Shown in pieces: positions 1 to 5,317 of a stretch of DNA of 10,769 nucleotides. Each line of letters opens with the position of its first letter. Within the stretch, counting starts at the first letter, position 1. Origin of the DNA: Chloroflexota bacterium (GTDB lineage Bacteria; Chloroflexota; Dehalococcoidia; DSTF01; JACRBR01); NCBI GenBank assembly GCA_021813085.1, contig JAKAMA010000044.1:1-10769 (forward strand), written 5' to 3'. The translations under genes were made by a program, and so were the position numbers. The notes under the pieces are model-generated. The model was not told the DNA's origin. It saw nothing but the letters and a program-made list of their open reading frames with translations, and made no database searches.

Positions 1-111
1 GTCGAAGAGCTCAAGGCCGCGAAGATGATCCAGGAGCCGGCGAAGCCCAACGACCCGAAGCGCATCGCCGAGATCAAGGCGCTCGCCGAAAAGTACGGCC
101 TGCCGATGTGA
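1..111 (+). CDS. C-terminal end of an unidentified protein (partial; possibly DapA/NAL family)
   Basis: An open frame runs in from the left edge and stops at TGA 109-111, giving the last 36 residues of a charged, helical protein that ends KALAEKYGLPM. Codons are strongly GC-ending, as in the other real genes here. The pattern of a K-A-A-x-x-(I/L) helix, a Pro-rich turn (EPAKPNDP), then an Arg/Lys/Glu-rich last helix ending in G-L resembles the C-terminus of dihydrodipicolinate synthase/N-acetylneuraminate lyase-type aldolases. That is a weak resemblance: the catalytic part lies outside the window, and a solute-binding protein tail would look similar. The existence of a gene is fairly sure; its function is not. 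Confidence 0.55.
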   Translation, partial: VEELKAAKMIQEPAKPNDPKRIAEIKALAEKYGLPM

Positions 112-124
112 ATGGGCGGGGGGA

Positions 125-145
125 AGTCGGAGGTCAGAGGTCGGG
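125..145. repeat. Heptamer tandem array A (3 units)
   Basis: Three consecutive 7-bp units, AGTCGGA, GGTCAGA and GGTCGGG (consensus RGTCRGR), lie in the gap between the partial first gene and the recombinase-like gene. It is the shortest of a set of period-7 arrays in this window and would not be convincing alone. Confidence 0.5.
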
Positions 146-169
146 GGCGCGGGCTACCGGCCCATCGTC

Positions 170-195
170 GTAGCGAAGGAGCTTCAGCTCCGTCC
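170..195. repeat. Small intergenic palindrome (GGAGCT-TC-AGCTCC)
   Basis: GGAGCT (178-183) and AGCTCC (186-191) are a perfect inverted repeat, flanked on the left by CGTAG. It could be a worn copy of the CGTAG-bordered hairpin class seen at 9834-9941, or a chance palindrome. It sits 45 bases before the recombinase-like start codon and has no T-run. Confidence 0.25.
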
Positions 196-235
196 CCCGG
201 TGTGGCACGCTGCACCGCGGGGGACAGGTGTACAC

Positions 236-616
236 ATGACCATCGACGCCCCCGAAGAACAGCCCGTCGCGCTCCGCCCGATGCTCGACTACGCCGCCGT
301 GCGCACCTGGCTCGACGGTCTCCGCCAGCACTGGGGCGGCGACCCCGCGACCGACGACCCCGAGCGTCTGCCCGTCCTCGAAGCGTTCTGCCGCTACGCC
401 AACCGCGACCCCGACCAGATCATCAAGGAGACGACGATGATCAAGGACGGCGAGAGGCGCATTCGCATCAAGGGCCGCAACAAGTACGCCGCCCTGATCA
501 ATGAGTGGCAGGCCGGCGTCGAGGGCTCGCGCATCCGCAAGGCGAAGTGGGGCAACACCGTCCGCAGCTTCCTCATCCACAACGGCGTGCTGTTGCAGTC
601 GGGGGTGCAGGCGTAA
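236..616 (+). CDS. Orphan core-binding (SAM-like) domain resembling tyrosine recombinase N-terminus
   Basis: This 126-aa protein starts at ATG 236; a GGGGGACAGG purine stretch lies about 7 bases upstream, and the in-frame ATG at 200 would only add residues typical of non-coding sequence. Seen: an N-terminal helix (YAAVRTWLDGLRQHW), a second helix ending CRYANRDPDQIIKE, a basic middle (RRIRIKGRNKYAALINEWQ) and a C-terminal RKAKWGNTVRSFLIHNGV. The order 'helix, DPDxII, K..Y..LI..W, .R..K....(V/I)RSFL..NGV' is that of the DNA-clamping core-binding domain preceding the catalytic domain in phage/XerCD-type and archaeal integrases. The catalytic R...HxxR...Y domain is absent: TAA follows directly and a terminator-like hairpin begins 6 bases later. 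It may be a stand-alone DNA-binding protein, a recombinase remnant, or a look-alike. The family call is inferred from pattern only. Confidence 0.55.
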   Translation: MTIDAPEEQPVALRPMLDYAAVRTWLDGLRQHWGGDPATDDPERLPVLEAFCRYANRDPDQIIKETTMIKDGERRIRIKGRNKYAALINEWQAGVEGSRIRKAKWGNTVRSFLIHNGVLLQSGVQA

Positions 617-622
617 TCGAAA

Positions 623-646
623 GGGGCGCGCCCTGCGGCGCGCCCC
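623..646. terminator. GC hairpin between convergent genes (possible bidirectional terminator)
   Basis: GGGGCGCGCC (623-632) and GGCGCGCCCC (637-646) form a perfect 10-bp stem with a CTGC loop. It lies 6 bases past the stop of the plus-strand gene and 41 bases past the stop of the minus-strand gene, where a shared terminator is expected. There is no T-tract on either side, so it is not a canonical intrinsic terminator. Confidence 0.5.
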
Positions 647-650
647 TGCA

Positions 651-678
651 CGATTCACCATGAACGATTGACGATGAA
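651..678. repeat. Heptamer tandem array B (4 units)
   Basis: Four 7-bp units in perfect register, CGATTCA, CCATGAA, CGATTGA, CGATGAA, fill most of the gap between the hairpin at 623-646 and the stop codon at 688-690. Units differ by 1-3 bases but the phase is kept throughout. Confidence 0.6.
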
Positions 679-687
679 CTCGTCCCC

Positions 688-987
688 CTACGCCCGCCGC
701 CGCTCCGACAGCACGACCGTCAGCCGCACATCCTTGAGCACCGCGCGCGCCGCCTCTCCCTGGCCGATGTCGAGGCAATCGCAGTAGGCGGAGAAGATCG
801 AGCGGTCGAGCAGCCTGAGCCCCGCCTCGTTCAGCTCGTCGAAGTGGTCCCGCCGCAGCCGTAGCAGGCGCCGCAGCCGGCTCAGGTAGCCGTCCTTGAG
901 CTGCTCGGGGCGTGCCTTCGAGATCTCCGGGATCATCGCGCGCACGTCCTTCGCCGTCCGTGTCCTCGTCGTCTGAGCGCGCGTCAT
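688..987 (-). CDS. Small basic protein translationally coupled to the NarL-type regulator (unknown function)
   Basis: This 99-aa protein's ATG (987-985) overlaps the TGA of the regulator gene (TGATG), so coupled translation is likely. Seen: a Thr/Arg-rich start (MTRAQTTRTRTAKDV), then a helical body with a run of basic residues (YLSRLRRLLRLRRDHFDELN), the segment GLRLLDRSIFSAYCDCLDIGQGEAA with two cysteines spaced CDC, and an Arg-rich end. There is no signal peptide or membrane segment. I do not recognise a named family. The tight overlap suggests it works with the response regulator, for example as a partner or modulator. The longer frame extending upstream to 1263 lies antisense-free but out of frame inside the regulator gene, so it is discounted. 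Confidence 0.75.
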   Translation of the reverse strand: MTRAQTTRTRTAKDVRAMIPEISKARPEQLKDGYLSRLRRLLRLRRDHFDELNEAGLRLLDRSIFSAYCDCLDIGQGEAARAVLKDVRLTVVLSERRRA

Positions 988-1715
988 CAGCCGACCGCCG
1001 TCTCTTCCACGCCCAGCTCGGGCCCGCTGTCCAGCCCGACGATGCCCTTGCGGATCGCGTAGCGGATCAGGTCCGTCCGGTTCTGCGCGTGCAGCTTCGA
1101 CATGATGTGCGCCTTGTGCGCCTCCACCGTCTTGACGCTGATGAAGAGCTCGCCCGCGATCTTCTGGTTCGAGTACCCCTCGGCGATGAGCTGGAGCACC
1201 TCGCGCTCGCGGCTGGTCAGCAGGTCGAAGCCGGTCTTCGACTCGGGCTTCTTCGCCTGCCACAGGTAGTCCTGCACCGCGTCGCCGTCGCTGATCGACG
1301 AGCTGAAGTACGTGTTGCCGCGGTGCACCGACTGGATCCCCAGCAGCAGCTCCTGCACGTCCGACTTCTTGACGACGTAGCCACTGGCCCCCGCCCGCAG
1401 CGCAGCGAGGATCTGCTCGTCCTCCATGTAGCCCGTCAGGATCAGCACCTTCGTCTTCGGCGCCCGGCGGCGGATCTGGCGCGTCGCCTCCAGGCCGTTC
1501 AGGCCCGGCATCACCATGTCCATCAACACGACGTCCGGGTGGAGCTTCTCCACCGATTCCAGCGCCTCGCGGCCGTTCGCGGCGTCGCCGACGACGTCGA
1601 CTTCGGACTGCGCCTCCAGCAACATCTTCAGCGCCTGCCGCAGCACCGCGTGGTCATCGACGATTAGGACCTTGATGCGTCCTGCGTGCGCCCGCGGCGC
1701 GTTCCCACCGATCAT
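987..1715 (-). CDS. NarL/FixJ-family response regulator (receiver + LuxR HTH)
   Basis: This 242-aa two-domain transcription regulator starts at ATG 1715-1713 (MIGGNAPRAH), five bases after a strong Shine-Dalgarno GGAGGGA (1727-1721); the in-frame ATG at 1745 has none. The N-terminal receiver has the acidic pair (IVDDH, residues 20-21), the phosphoacceptor Asp in VVLMDMVMPG (residue 66), the conserved Thr in LILTG (94) and the Lys in YVVKK (116). The C-terminal LuxR-type helix-turn-helix spans about 166-208 (LTSREREVLQLIAEG, then NQKIAGELFISVKTVEAH). All phosphorylation and DNA-contact landmarks are present, so it should be activated by a histidine kinase; none is encoded in this window. The downstream 99-aa gene overlaps its stop codon. 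TARGGG/CCCCTA motifs precede it and could be self-binding sites. The family call is firm; the regulon is unknown. Confidence 0.95.
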   Translation of the reverse strand: MIGGNAPRAHAGRIKVLIVDDHAVLRQALKMLLEAQSEVDVVGDAANGREALESVEKLHPDVVLMDMVMPGLNGLEATRQIRRRAPKTKVLILTGYMEDEQILAALRAGASGYVVKKSDVQELLLGIQSVHRGNTYFSSSISDGDAVQDYLWQAKKPESKTGFDLLTSREREVLQLIAEGYSNQKIAGELFISVKTVEAHKAHIMSKLHAQNRTDLIRYAIRKGIVGLDSGPELGVEETAVG

Positions 1716-1778
1716 CTGGCTCCCTCCATCCTGCTCGTGGCGCACATCCTGCGCCCGTCTCTGCGTTGCTCAGCCCCC

Positions 1779-1803
1779 GAAACCCCTAAGGGTTTCTTAA
1801 GGG
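1779..1803. promoter_or_regulatory. Inverted repeat and 11-bp-spaced TAAGGG motifs upstream of the regulator
   Basis: GAAACCC (1779-1785) and GGGTTTC (1790-1796) form a perfect 7-bp inverted repeat around CTAA. On the plus strand TAAGGG occurs at 1787-1792 and 1798-1803, 11 bp apart, about one helical turn. The block lies between the zinc-ribbon stop and the regulator start. It could be an operator or an attenuator-like hairpin; I infer operator because similar words recur at 2110-2160. Confidence 0.4.
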
Positions 1804-1817
1804 AGTCTGCCAAAGTA

Positions 1818-2051
1818 TTACGCGCCGGCCCGCGCGGGCAAAACCGGCTCCTGCCCCACGTCCGGCAGGAGCGCCACCGCCGCGCCTACCGCGGCCGCCT
1901 CCTCGTGCGCCGACCGGCCCGGCGGCTCGACCGACGCCGGATAGGTGCGCGCCGCGCCGCAGCGCTTGCAGCGCCCCCGCACCAGGTCGTCCTCGCCGGG
2001 CGCGCCCAGCACCCAGTGGTGCACGCAGGGCTCCATCGATGATTCAGGCAT
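1818..2051 (-). CDS. Small zinc-ribbon-like protein
   Basis: This 77-aa protein begins at ATG 2051-2049, five bases after a near-ideal Shine-Dalgarno (GGAGGTGG). The N-terminal 40 residues contain C9, H11/H12-W, then after about 15 residues GRCKRCG (C28, C31) followed by AARTYPAS. A Cys/His pair plus CxxCG is the layout of a minimal zinc ribbon, so one zinc ion is expected. Residues 41-77 are Pro/Ala/Glu-rich and probably disordered. It precedes the NarL-type regulator by about 100 bases in the same direction and may share its regulation. Molecular role unknown: such minimal ribbons bind nucleic acid or protein partners, but nothing here tells which. Confidence 0.75.
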   Translation of the reverse strand: MPESSMEPCVHHWVLGAPGEDDLVRGRCKRCGAARTYPASVEPPGRSAHEEAAAVGAAVALLPDVGQEPVLPARAGA

Positions 2052-2080
2052 CTGCCACCTCCGCCATTCCGAACGACGGG

Positions 2081-2160
2081 ATTATCCGCCCGTTGCAGAT
2101 CCCTGCACATAAGGGTTTCCCCTGACAAACCGTAGGGGATTACCCCTAATTTCCGTAGGG
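2081..2160 (-). promoter_or_regulatory. Putative activator-dependent promoter of the zinc-ribbon gene with repeated TAGGGG/CCCCTA sites
   Basis: On the minus strand GATAAT (2086-2081) could be a -10 element about 30 bases before the start codon, with no good -35 at the expected distance. Upstream are TAAGGG (2110-2115), the inverted repeat TAGGGG-ATTA-CCCCTA (roughly 2133-2148) and GTAGGG (2155-2160), all plus-strand coordinates. AGGGG/CCCCT half-sites in inverted array are typical of NarL-family targets, and the neighbouring gene encodes such a regulator. The pairing of site and protein is inference. Confidence 0.4.
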
Positions 2161-2334
2161 AGCGTAGGTGCGCGGCGGTGGCCGGCGCAGGGCGCTCGGC
2201 GGCGGACTGTCGGGCGGCGGACGGTCGTGGGTCGATGGTCGGGCGGCTGCCGGTGGGTATTCGGCCTCCGAAACTCGGGGAGGGCCGGGCCTCGGGCGCT
2301 GGCGCCCGGTGCGCCGCCCTGCGCCCGCGATTCC
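2161..2334. other. Gene-free GC-rich spacer
   Basis: No credible ORF is seen in this stretch before the tRNA-His promoter. It contains the heptamer units at 2221-2241 and a short hairpin, CGGGCGC (2293-2299) with GCGCCCG (2302-2308). Divergent transcription units start on either side, so no terminator is needed and none is evident. Confidence 0.5.
2221..2241. repeat. Heptamer tandem array C (3 units)
   Basis: ACGGTCG, TGGGTCG and ATGGTCG follow one another with GGTCG (or GTCG) repeating every 7 bp. Short and weaker than the arrays at 9411-10009, but with the same period and again intergenic. Confidence 0.4.
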
Positions 2335-2364
2335 TTGACCCCCTTCGAAGCCCGATGCTACCTT
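2335..2364 (+). promoter_or_regulatory. Putative sigma-70 promoter for tRNA-His and the downstream gene
   Basis: TTGACC (2335-2340), an 18-bp spacer and TACCTT (2359-2364) resemble a housekeeping -35/-10 pair. The predicted start lies about 55 bases before tRNA-His. It probably also serves the protein gene that starts 37 bases after the tRNA. Confidence 0.5.
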
Positions 2365-2428
2365 GGGACGGACGGCGGAGTGGCGGCGTTGTGTGCCGCC
2401 CGCGCGCAGCGCATCCGCCGCCGCGCGT

Positions 2429-2505
2429 GGTGGGCGTAGCCTAGCGGTTAAGGCGCCAGGTTGTGGCCCTGGAGATCGAGGGTTCAAATCCCTCCGTCCA
2501 CCCCA
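2429..2505 (+). tRNA. tRNA-His (GTG anticodon), CCA encoded
   Basis: Full cloverleaf. The acceptor stem GTGGGCG (2430-2436) pairs with CGTCCAC (2495-2501) with one G-T pair. The anticodon stem CCAGG/CCTGG (2456-2460/2468-2472) encloses TTGTGGC with anticodon GTG at 2463-2465. The T arm is GAGGG-TTCAAAT-CCCTC (2478-2494). The extra G-1 at 2429, specific to tRNA-His, is encoded and pairs with discriminator C at 2502. CCA is encoded at 2503-2505. Confidence 0.97.
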
Positions 2506-2542
2506 TCCCTCCATCGACAGCACGTCCCCGAAGGAGCCCCCA

Positions 2543-3598
2543 GTGCCCGAACACGAGACGCCGCAGCCGGCCGAGGGCGCCGCCGTGCCAGACCCCGGCG
2601 AGACCGCACCCGTGCCGGCGGACGATGCACCCTCGATGGCCATCGATGGCGAGGATTGGCAGGATGCGCCCGAGCGCGCTGGCCGGGGCACGCCCTGGCC
2701 GGTGCTCCTGGCGTTGGCGGTCGTGCCGGCAGTCATTGTCGGGCTGGCGGTGTGGTTCTTCGCGCCGGGCGGAAGCAGCAGCGGCCGCTCGGGGCAAGAT
2801 GTCGCGAGCGTGCTCAACGCCTTCAGCGCCCAGCCGAACACGACGACGAGGCGCTTCGAGGGCCAGCTACCGCCGGGGTTCCCGGCCGGCGTACCACGGT
2901 ATCCGGGCGCGCACATCGTCTCGTCGCTGCTCCAGATCCGCGGCGCCGATGCCGCCTACCTCGTCGTGTACGACACCGGGGCGGCGCAGGATACCGTCGC
3001 GAAGTACTATCAGGACAAGCTGAACGCCGACCCCTGGCAACTGCAGGGCGGCCAGTCCGATACCAACGGCGCGCTGCATCAGTTCAGCGACATCAAGGAT
3101 CCGAGCCTGTCCGGGCTGGTGCTCATCTCGTCTTCGGTCGGCGGCAACGTGACGACGATCCTGGAGAGCGTGACGGTCATCGGCGGCGCGAAGGCGGCGG
3201 GCACCCAAGCGTATGCGCCGGGACCGAGCAAGGCCCTCCCGGCCGGCTTCCCGGCGGGGATTCAGCCCTACCCCGGCTCGATCACGACATCGGCGGCGTA
3301 CCGGAAGCAGCCGCAAGGCAGCTCGTACATCGTCACCTTCGTCACGAAGGATGCCGCCGACAAGGTGCTCGACTACTACCGAAAGCAGTTGGCGGCCAAC
3401 GGCTGGACGGTCCAGGACAGCACGCCGCTGTCGCCTCCCGCCGCGACACCGACCCAGGCGGCGACCGCGATCACGTTCAAGGACAGCACGTCGAAGATCT
3501 CGGGCAGCATTACCACCGGCACCGTCGCGCAGGACGCGAGCTACACCAGCATCGACGTGCAGGTCTCGGTGGGGACGGCGGGCGCGGGCGGCAACTGA
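2543..3598 (+). CDS. Membrane-anchored protein with a duplicated extracytoplasmic domain (unknown function)
   Basis: This 351-aa protein begins at GTG 2543, six bases after AAGGAG (2531-2536); a longer frame upstream would run through tRNA-His and is rejected. Residues 1-50 are acidic and Pro-rich and probably cytoplasmic. Residues 51-73 (WPVLLALAVVPAVIVGLAVWFFA) form one membrane helix. The rest, flexible and Ser/Gly/Thr-rich, should lie outside. Two copies of one module follow: residues 108-170 (LPPGFPAGVPRYPGA ... VAKYYQDKLNADPWQL) and 232-293 (LPAGFPAGIQPYPGS ... VLDYYRKQLAANGWTV). Each has a GFPAG-x-x-x-YPG opening, a strand-rich middle and a YY-x-x-(K/Q)-L helix ending in a Trp. I do not recognise a named family. 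It sits directly after tRNA-His and is followed by a hairpin, so it is probably read with the tRNA. No enzyme motif is visible; a surface or binding role is a guess. Confidence 0.85.
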   Translation: MPEHETPQPAEGAAVPDPGETAPVPADDAPSMAIDGEDWQDAPERAGRGTPWPVLLALAVVPAVIVGLAVWFFAPGGSSSGRSGQDVASVLNAFSAQPNTTTRRFEGQLPPGFPAGVPRYPGAHIVSSLLQIRGADAAYLVVYDTGAAQDTVAKYYQDKLNADPWQLQGGQSDTNGALHQFSDIKDPSLSGLVLISSSVGGNVTTILESVTVIGGAKAAGTQAYAPGPSKALPAGFPAGIQPYPGSITTSAAYRKQPQGSSYIVTFVTKDAADKVLDYYRKQLAANGWTVQDSTPLSPPAATPTQAATAITFKDSTSKISGSITTGTVAQDASYTSIDVQVSVGTAGAGGN

Positions 3599-3608
3599 GC
3601 GCCCAGTG

Positions 3609-3628
3609 GCGGCGGCGCACGCCGCCGC
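3609..3628 (+). terminator. GC hairpin after the duplicated-domain gene
   Basis: GCGGCGGC (3609-3616) pairs perfectly with GCCGCCGC (3621-3628) around GCAC, starting 10 bases past the stop codon. CCTCTTTCC follows, which is only weakly T-rich. A plausible but imperfect intrinsic terminator. Confidence 0.5.
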
Positions 3629-3663
3629 GGCCTCTTTCCGCGCCCGGGTTGGCGCTGCACCTG

Positions 3664-3672
3664 TGCTAGACT
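3664..3672 (+). promoter_or_regulatory. Putative extended -10 promoter of tRNA-Arg
   Basis: TGCTAGACT contains a TG-N extension followed by TAGACT (3667-3672), 38 bases before the tRNA. No good -35 lies 16-18 bp upstream, which an extended -10 can tolerate. Confidence 0.4.
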
Positions 3673-3709
3673 GCCCGCACGACGCGCCGGGCGCCGGCGC
3701 CGACCTCTC

Positions 3710-3785
3710 GCGCTCGTAGCTCAGCGGATAGAGCATCGGTCTTCGGAACCGGGGGTCGGGGGTTCGAATCCCTCCGAGCGCGCCA
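3710..3785 (+). tRNA. tRNA-Arg (TCG anticodon), CCA encoded
   Basis: Full cloverleaf. The acceptor stem GCGCTCG (3710-3716) pairs fully with CGAGCGC (3775-3781). The anticodon stem TCGGT/ACCGG encloses CTTCGGA with anticodon TCG at 3743-3745, reading CGA and related Arg codons. The T arm is GGGGG-TTCGAAT-CCCTC (3758-3774). The discriminator is G (3782) and CCA is encoded at 3783-3785. Confidence 0.96.
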
Positions 3786-3824
3786 CTTCTACGAGGGAAC
3801 CCGCCGCCGCGTGCGCGTCGGATT

Positions 3825-3930
3825 GGCCTTGCCGCCGGGGAATGACAGCAACGGTGACAGCAACCCGGCGCGCCATTGCCGGGCAAGGCCGCCGGTGCAA
3901 GCCCGGTAACCGTCGCGCGGGTGGTACCTG
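3825..3930 (+). ncRNA. Structured non-coding stretch of unknown type
   Basis: Several nested complementarities are visible: GGCCTTGCC (3825-3833) with GGCAAGGCC (3882-3890); CCCGGC (3864-3869) with GCCGGG (3878-3883), which shares two bases with the first stem; and the direct repeat TGACAGCAAC at 3843-3852 and 3855-3864. GCCGGTGCAAGCCCGGTAACC and a T-box-like word GGGTGGTACC (3919-3928) follow. Pieces recall cobalamin, SAM or T-box leaders, but none of those folds can be assembled completely. It may be a leader of the short ORF at 3934, a tRNA-Arg trailer, or decayed sequence. Confidence 0.3.
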
Positions 3931-3933
3931 TCT

Positions 3934-4095
3934 ATGGTTCCGAGGCAGATGCTGTGTGACGCGCAGTTCAAGGTCATTGTCGACGCCATCCGCAACCTCA
4001 AGGAGCCGCCCAACGGGCCGCAGGCCGTAGCCCGACGCCTTGGCGTGCGGCCCGTGGACCGCGTGCGCTTTCGCCTCGCCGGCCGGAGTGCCTAG
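3934..4095 (+). CDS. Possible 53-aa protein with HTH-like segment
   Basis: ATG 3934 to TAG 4093-4095 encodes MVPRQMLCDAQFKVIVDAIR followed by a segment NGPQAVARRLGVRPVDRVRF that looks like the first part of a helix-turn-helix, and an Arg-rich end. Codons are mostly GC-ending as in real genes here. Against it: no Shine-Dalgarno is seen before ATG 3934, and it is short. An internal ATG at 3949 has GAGG too close to help. It could be a small DNA-binding protein, the remnant of a larger regulator, or chance. Confidence 0.35.
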   Translation: MVPRQMLCDAQFKVIVDAIRNLKEPPNGPQAVARRLGVRPVDRVRFRLAGRSA

Positions 4096-4221
4096 GAGCG
4101 TGACAACGGCATCGCGACCGTGCGCCTGGATCGCGACGAACGGTCAACGACGCGCTGCACGGTCCGGCGCCGGGTGGCGAGGGCCATCCGTTGCTGCTCG
4201 CGCCTGCTTCGGACCGCCGCC

Positions 4222-4227
4222 TATACT
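4222..4227 (+). promoter_or_regulatory. Putative -10 element of pheS
   Basis: TATACT stands out from its GC-rich surroundings and would start transcription about 30 bases before the pheS ATG. No convincing -35 is seen 16-18 bp upstream. The 126 bases between the preceding short ORF and this element hold nothing else I can name. Confidence 0.45.
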
Positions 4228-4264
4228 GGGGCACCGCCGGCACCAGCACGCATCGGAACCTGAG

Positions 4265-5305
4265 ATGGCCGACACCGTCCCGCATTTGCGCACCGAAGCG
4301 CTCGCCGCGCTCGCCGAAGCGGCGGACGACGCCGCGCTCGCCACCTGGCACGTCCGTTACCTCGGCCGCAAGGAAGGCAGGCTCACCGGCGTCCTCCGCG
4401 GCCTCGCGCAGCTCCCGGTCGAAGAGCGCAGGGCCGTCGGCGCGGCCGCGAACGCACTCAAGGCCGAGCTGGAGGCCGCGTACGAGGAGCAGCGCGAAGC
4501 ACTGCGCCGCATGGCGGTCCGCCAGGCACTCGAGGGCGGCAGCGTGGACGTGACGTTACCGCCGCGCCCGCGCGCGCGCGGGCGGCTGCATCCGGTGACG
4601 CAGACGCTCCGGCAGATGCTCGACGCCTTCCGCTCGATGGGCTTCTCCATCGTCGAAGGGCCGGAGGTCGAGCTGGACTACTACAACTTCGAGGCGCTGC
4701 GCATCCCGGCCGACCACCCGGCGCGCGACATGTGGGATACGCTCTGGGTCGATGACGGGACGCCGCGGCCGCGCTCGCTGCTGATGCGCACGCATACGTC
4801 GCCGGCGCAGATCCGCGTCATGGAGCAGCACCAGCCGCCCATCCGCATCGTCGTCCCCGGCCGCGCCTACCGGCACGAGGCCACGGACACGACGCACGAG
4901 TGGATGATGACGCAGGTCGAGGTGCTGGCCGTGGACGAGGGGCTGACGCTGGCCCACCTGAAGGGCACGCTGCTCGGCGTCATGCAGCGGCTCTTCGGCT
5001 CGGAGCGCCGGATCCGGCTCCAGTGCTCGTACTTCCCGTTCGTCGAGCCGGGCGCCGAGGTGGCGATGGACTGCTTCAACTGCGCCGGCACGGGCTGCGC
5101 GACGTGCCACCAGAGCGGCTGGATCGAGATGGGCGGCGCCGGCATGGTGCACCCCGAGATCCTGGAGCGCATGGGCATCGACCCTGCCCGCTACACGGGC
5201 TTCGCGGCGGGCATGGGCCTCGAGCGGCTGGCGATGCAGCTCTACGGCGTGCCGGACATGCGCTTCTTCTATCAGAACGACCTGCGGATGCTGCAACAGT
5301 TCTAG
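4265..5305 (+). CDS. pheS: Phenylalanine-tRNA ligase alpha subunit
   Basis: This 346-aa class II aminoacyl-tRNA synthetase catalytic subunit forms the (alpha-beta)2 enzyme that charges tRNA-Phe in the cytoplasm. ATG 4265 (MADTVPHLRTEAL) fits the family length (about 330-350); the frame extends upstream to 4040 but those residues look non-coding. Seen: an N-terminal coiled coil (about 1-90); FRSMGFSIVEGPEVELDYYNFEALRIPADHPARD (122-155); motif 2 around PGRAYRHEATDTTHEWMMTQVEV (198-220); a Cys-rich CFNC...CATC (270-281) before GWIEMGGAGMVHP; SYFPFVEPGAE (255-265); motif 3 in GMGLERL (316-322); and the NDLRMLQQF end. Motif 2 has MMTQVEV where FHQ(V/M)EG is usual, and motif 3 begins FAAGMG rather than FAFGMG. 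The start has only a weak Shine-Dalgarno. pheT follows after 12 bases. Confidence 0.97.
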   Translation: MADTVPHLRTEALAALAEAADDAALATWHVRYLGRKEGRLTGVLRGLAQLPVEERRAVGAAANALKAELEAAYEEQREALRRMAVRQALEGGSVDVTLPPRPRARGRLHPVTQTLRQMLDAFRSMGFSIVEGPEVELDYYNFEALRIPADHPARDMWDTLWVDDGTPRPRSLLMRTHTSPAQIRVMEQHQPPIRIVVPGRAYRHEATDTTHEWMMTQVEVLAVDEGLTLAHLKGTLLGVMQRLFGSERRIRLQCSYFPFVEPGAEVAMDCFNCAGTGCATCHQSGWIEMGGAGMVHPEILERMGIDPARYTGFAAGMGLERLAMQLYGVPDMRFFYQNDLRMLQQF

Positions 5306-5317
5306 AGCGGACCCCCG

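Noticed and set aside
2363..2542. N-terminal extension of the duplicated-domain protein
   Set aside because: It would be translated through tRNA-His; GTG 2543 has a proper Shine-Dalgarno.
3919..3928. GGGTGGTACC as the T-box core of a pheS riboswitch
   Set aside because: No specifier stem with a Phe codon, no AG bulge and no terminator/antiterminator pair could be found, and a likely pheS promoter lies 300 bases downstream.
3891..3928. Cobalamin or SAM riboswitch (GGTGCAAGCCCGGTAACC)
   Set aside because: Only a fragment matches; the remaining conserved boxes are missing and there is no related gene downstream.
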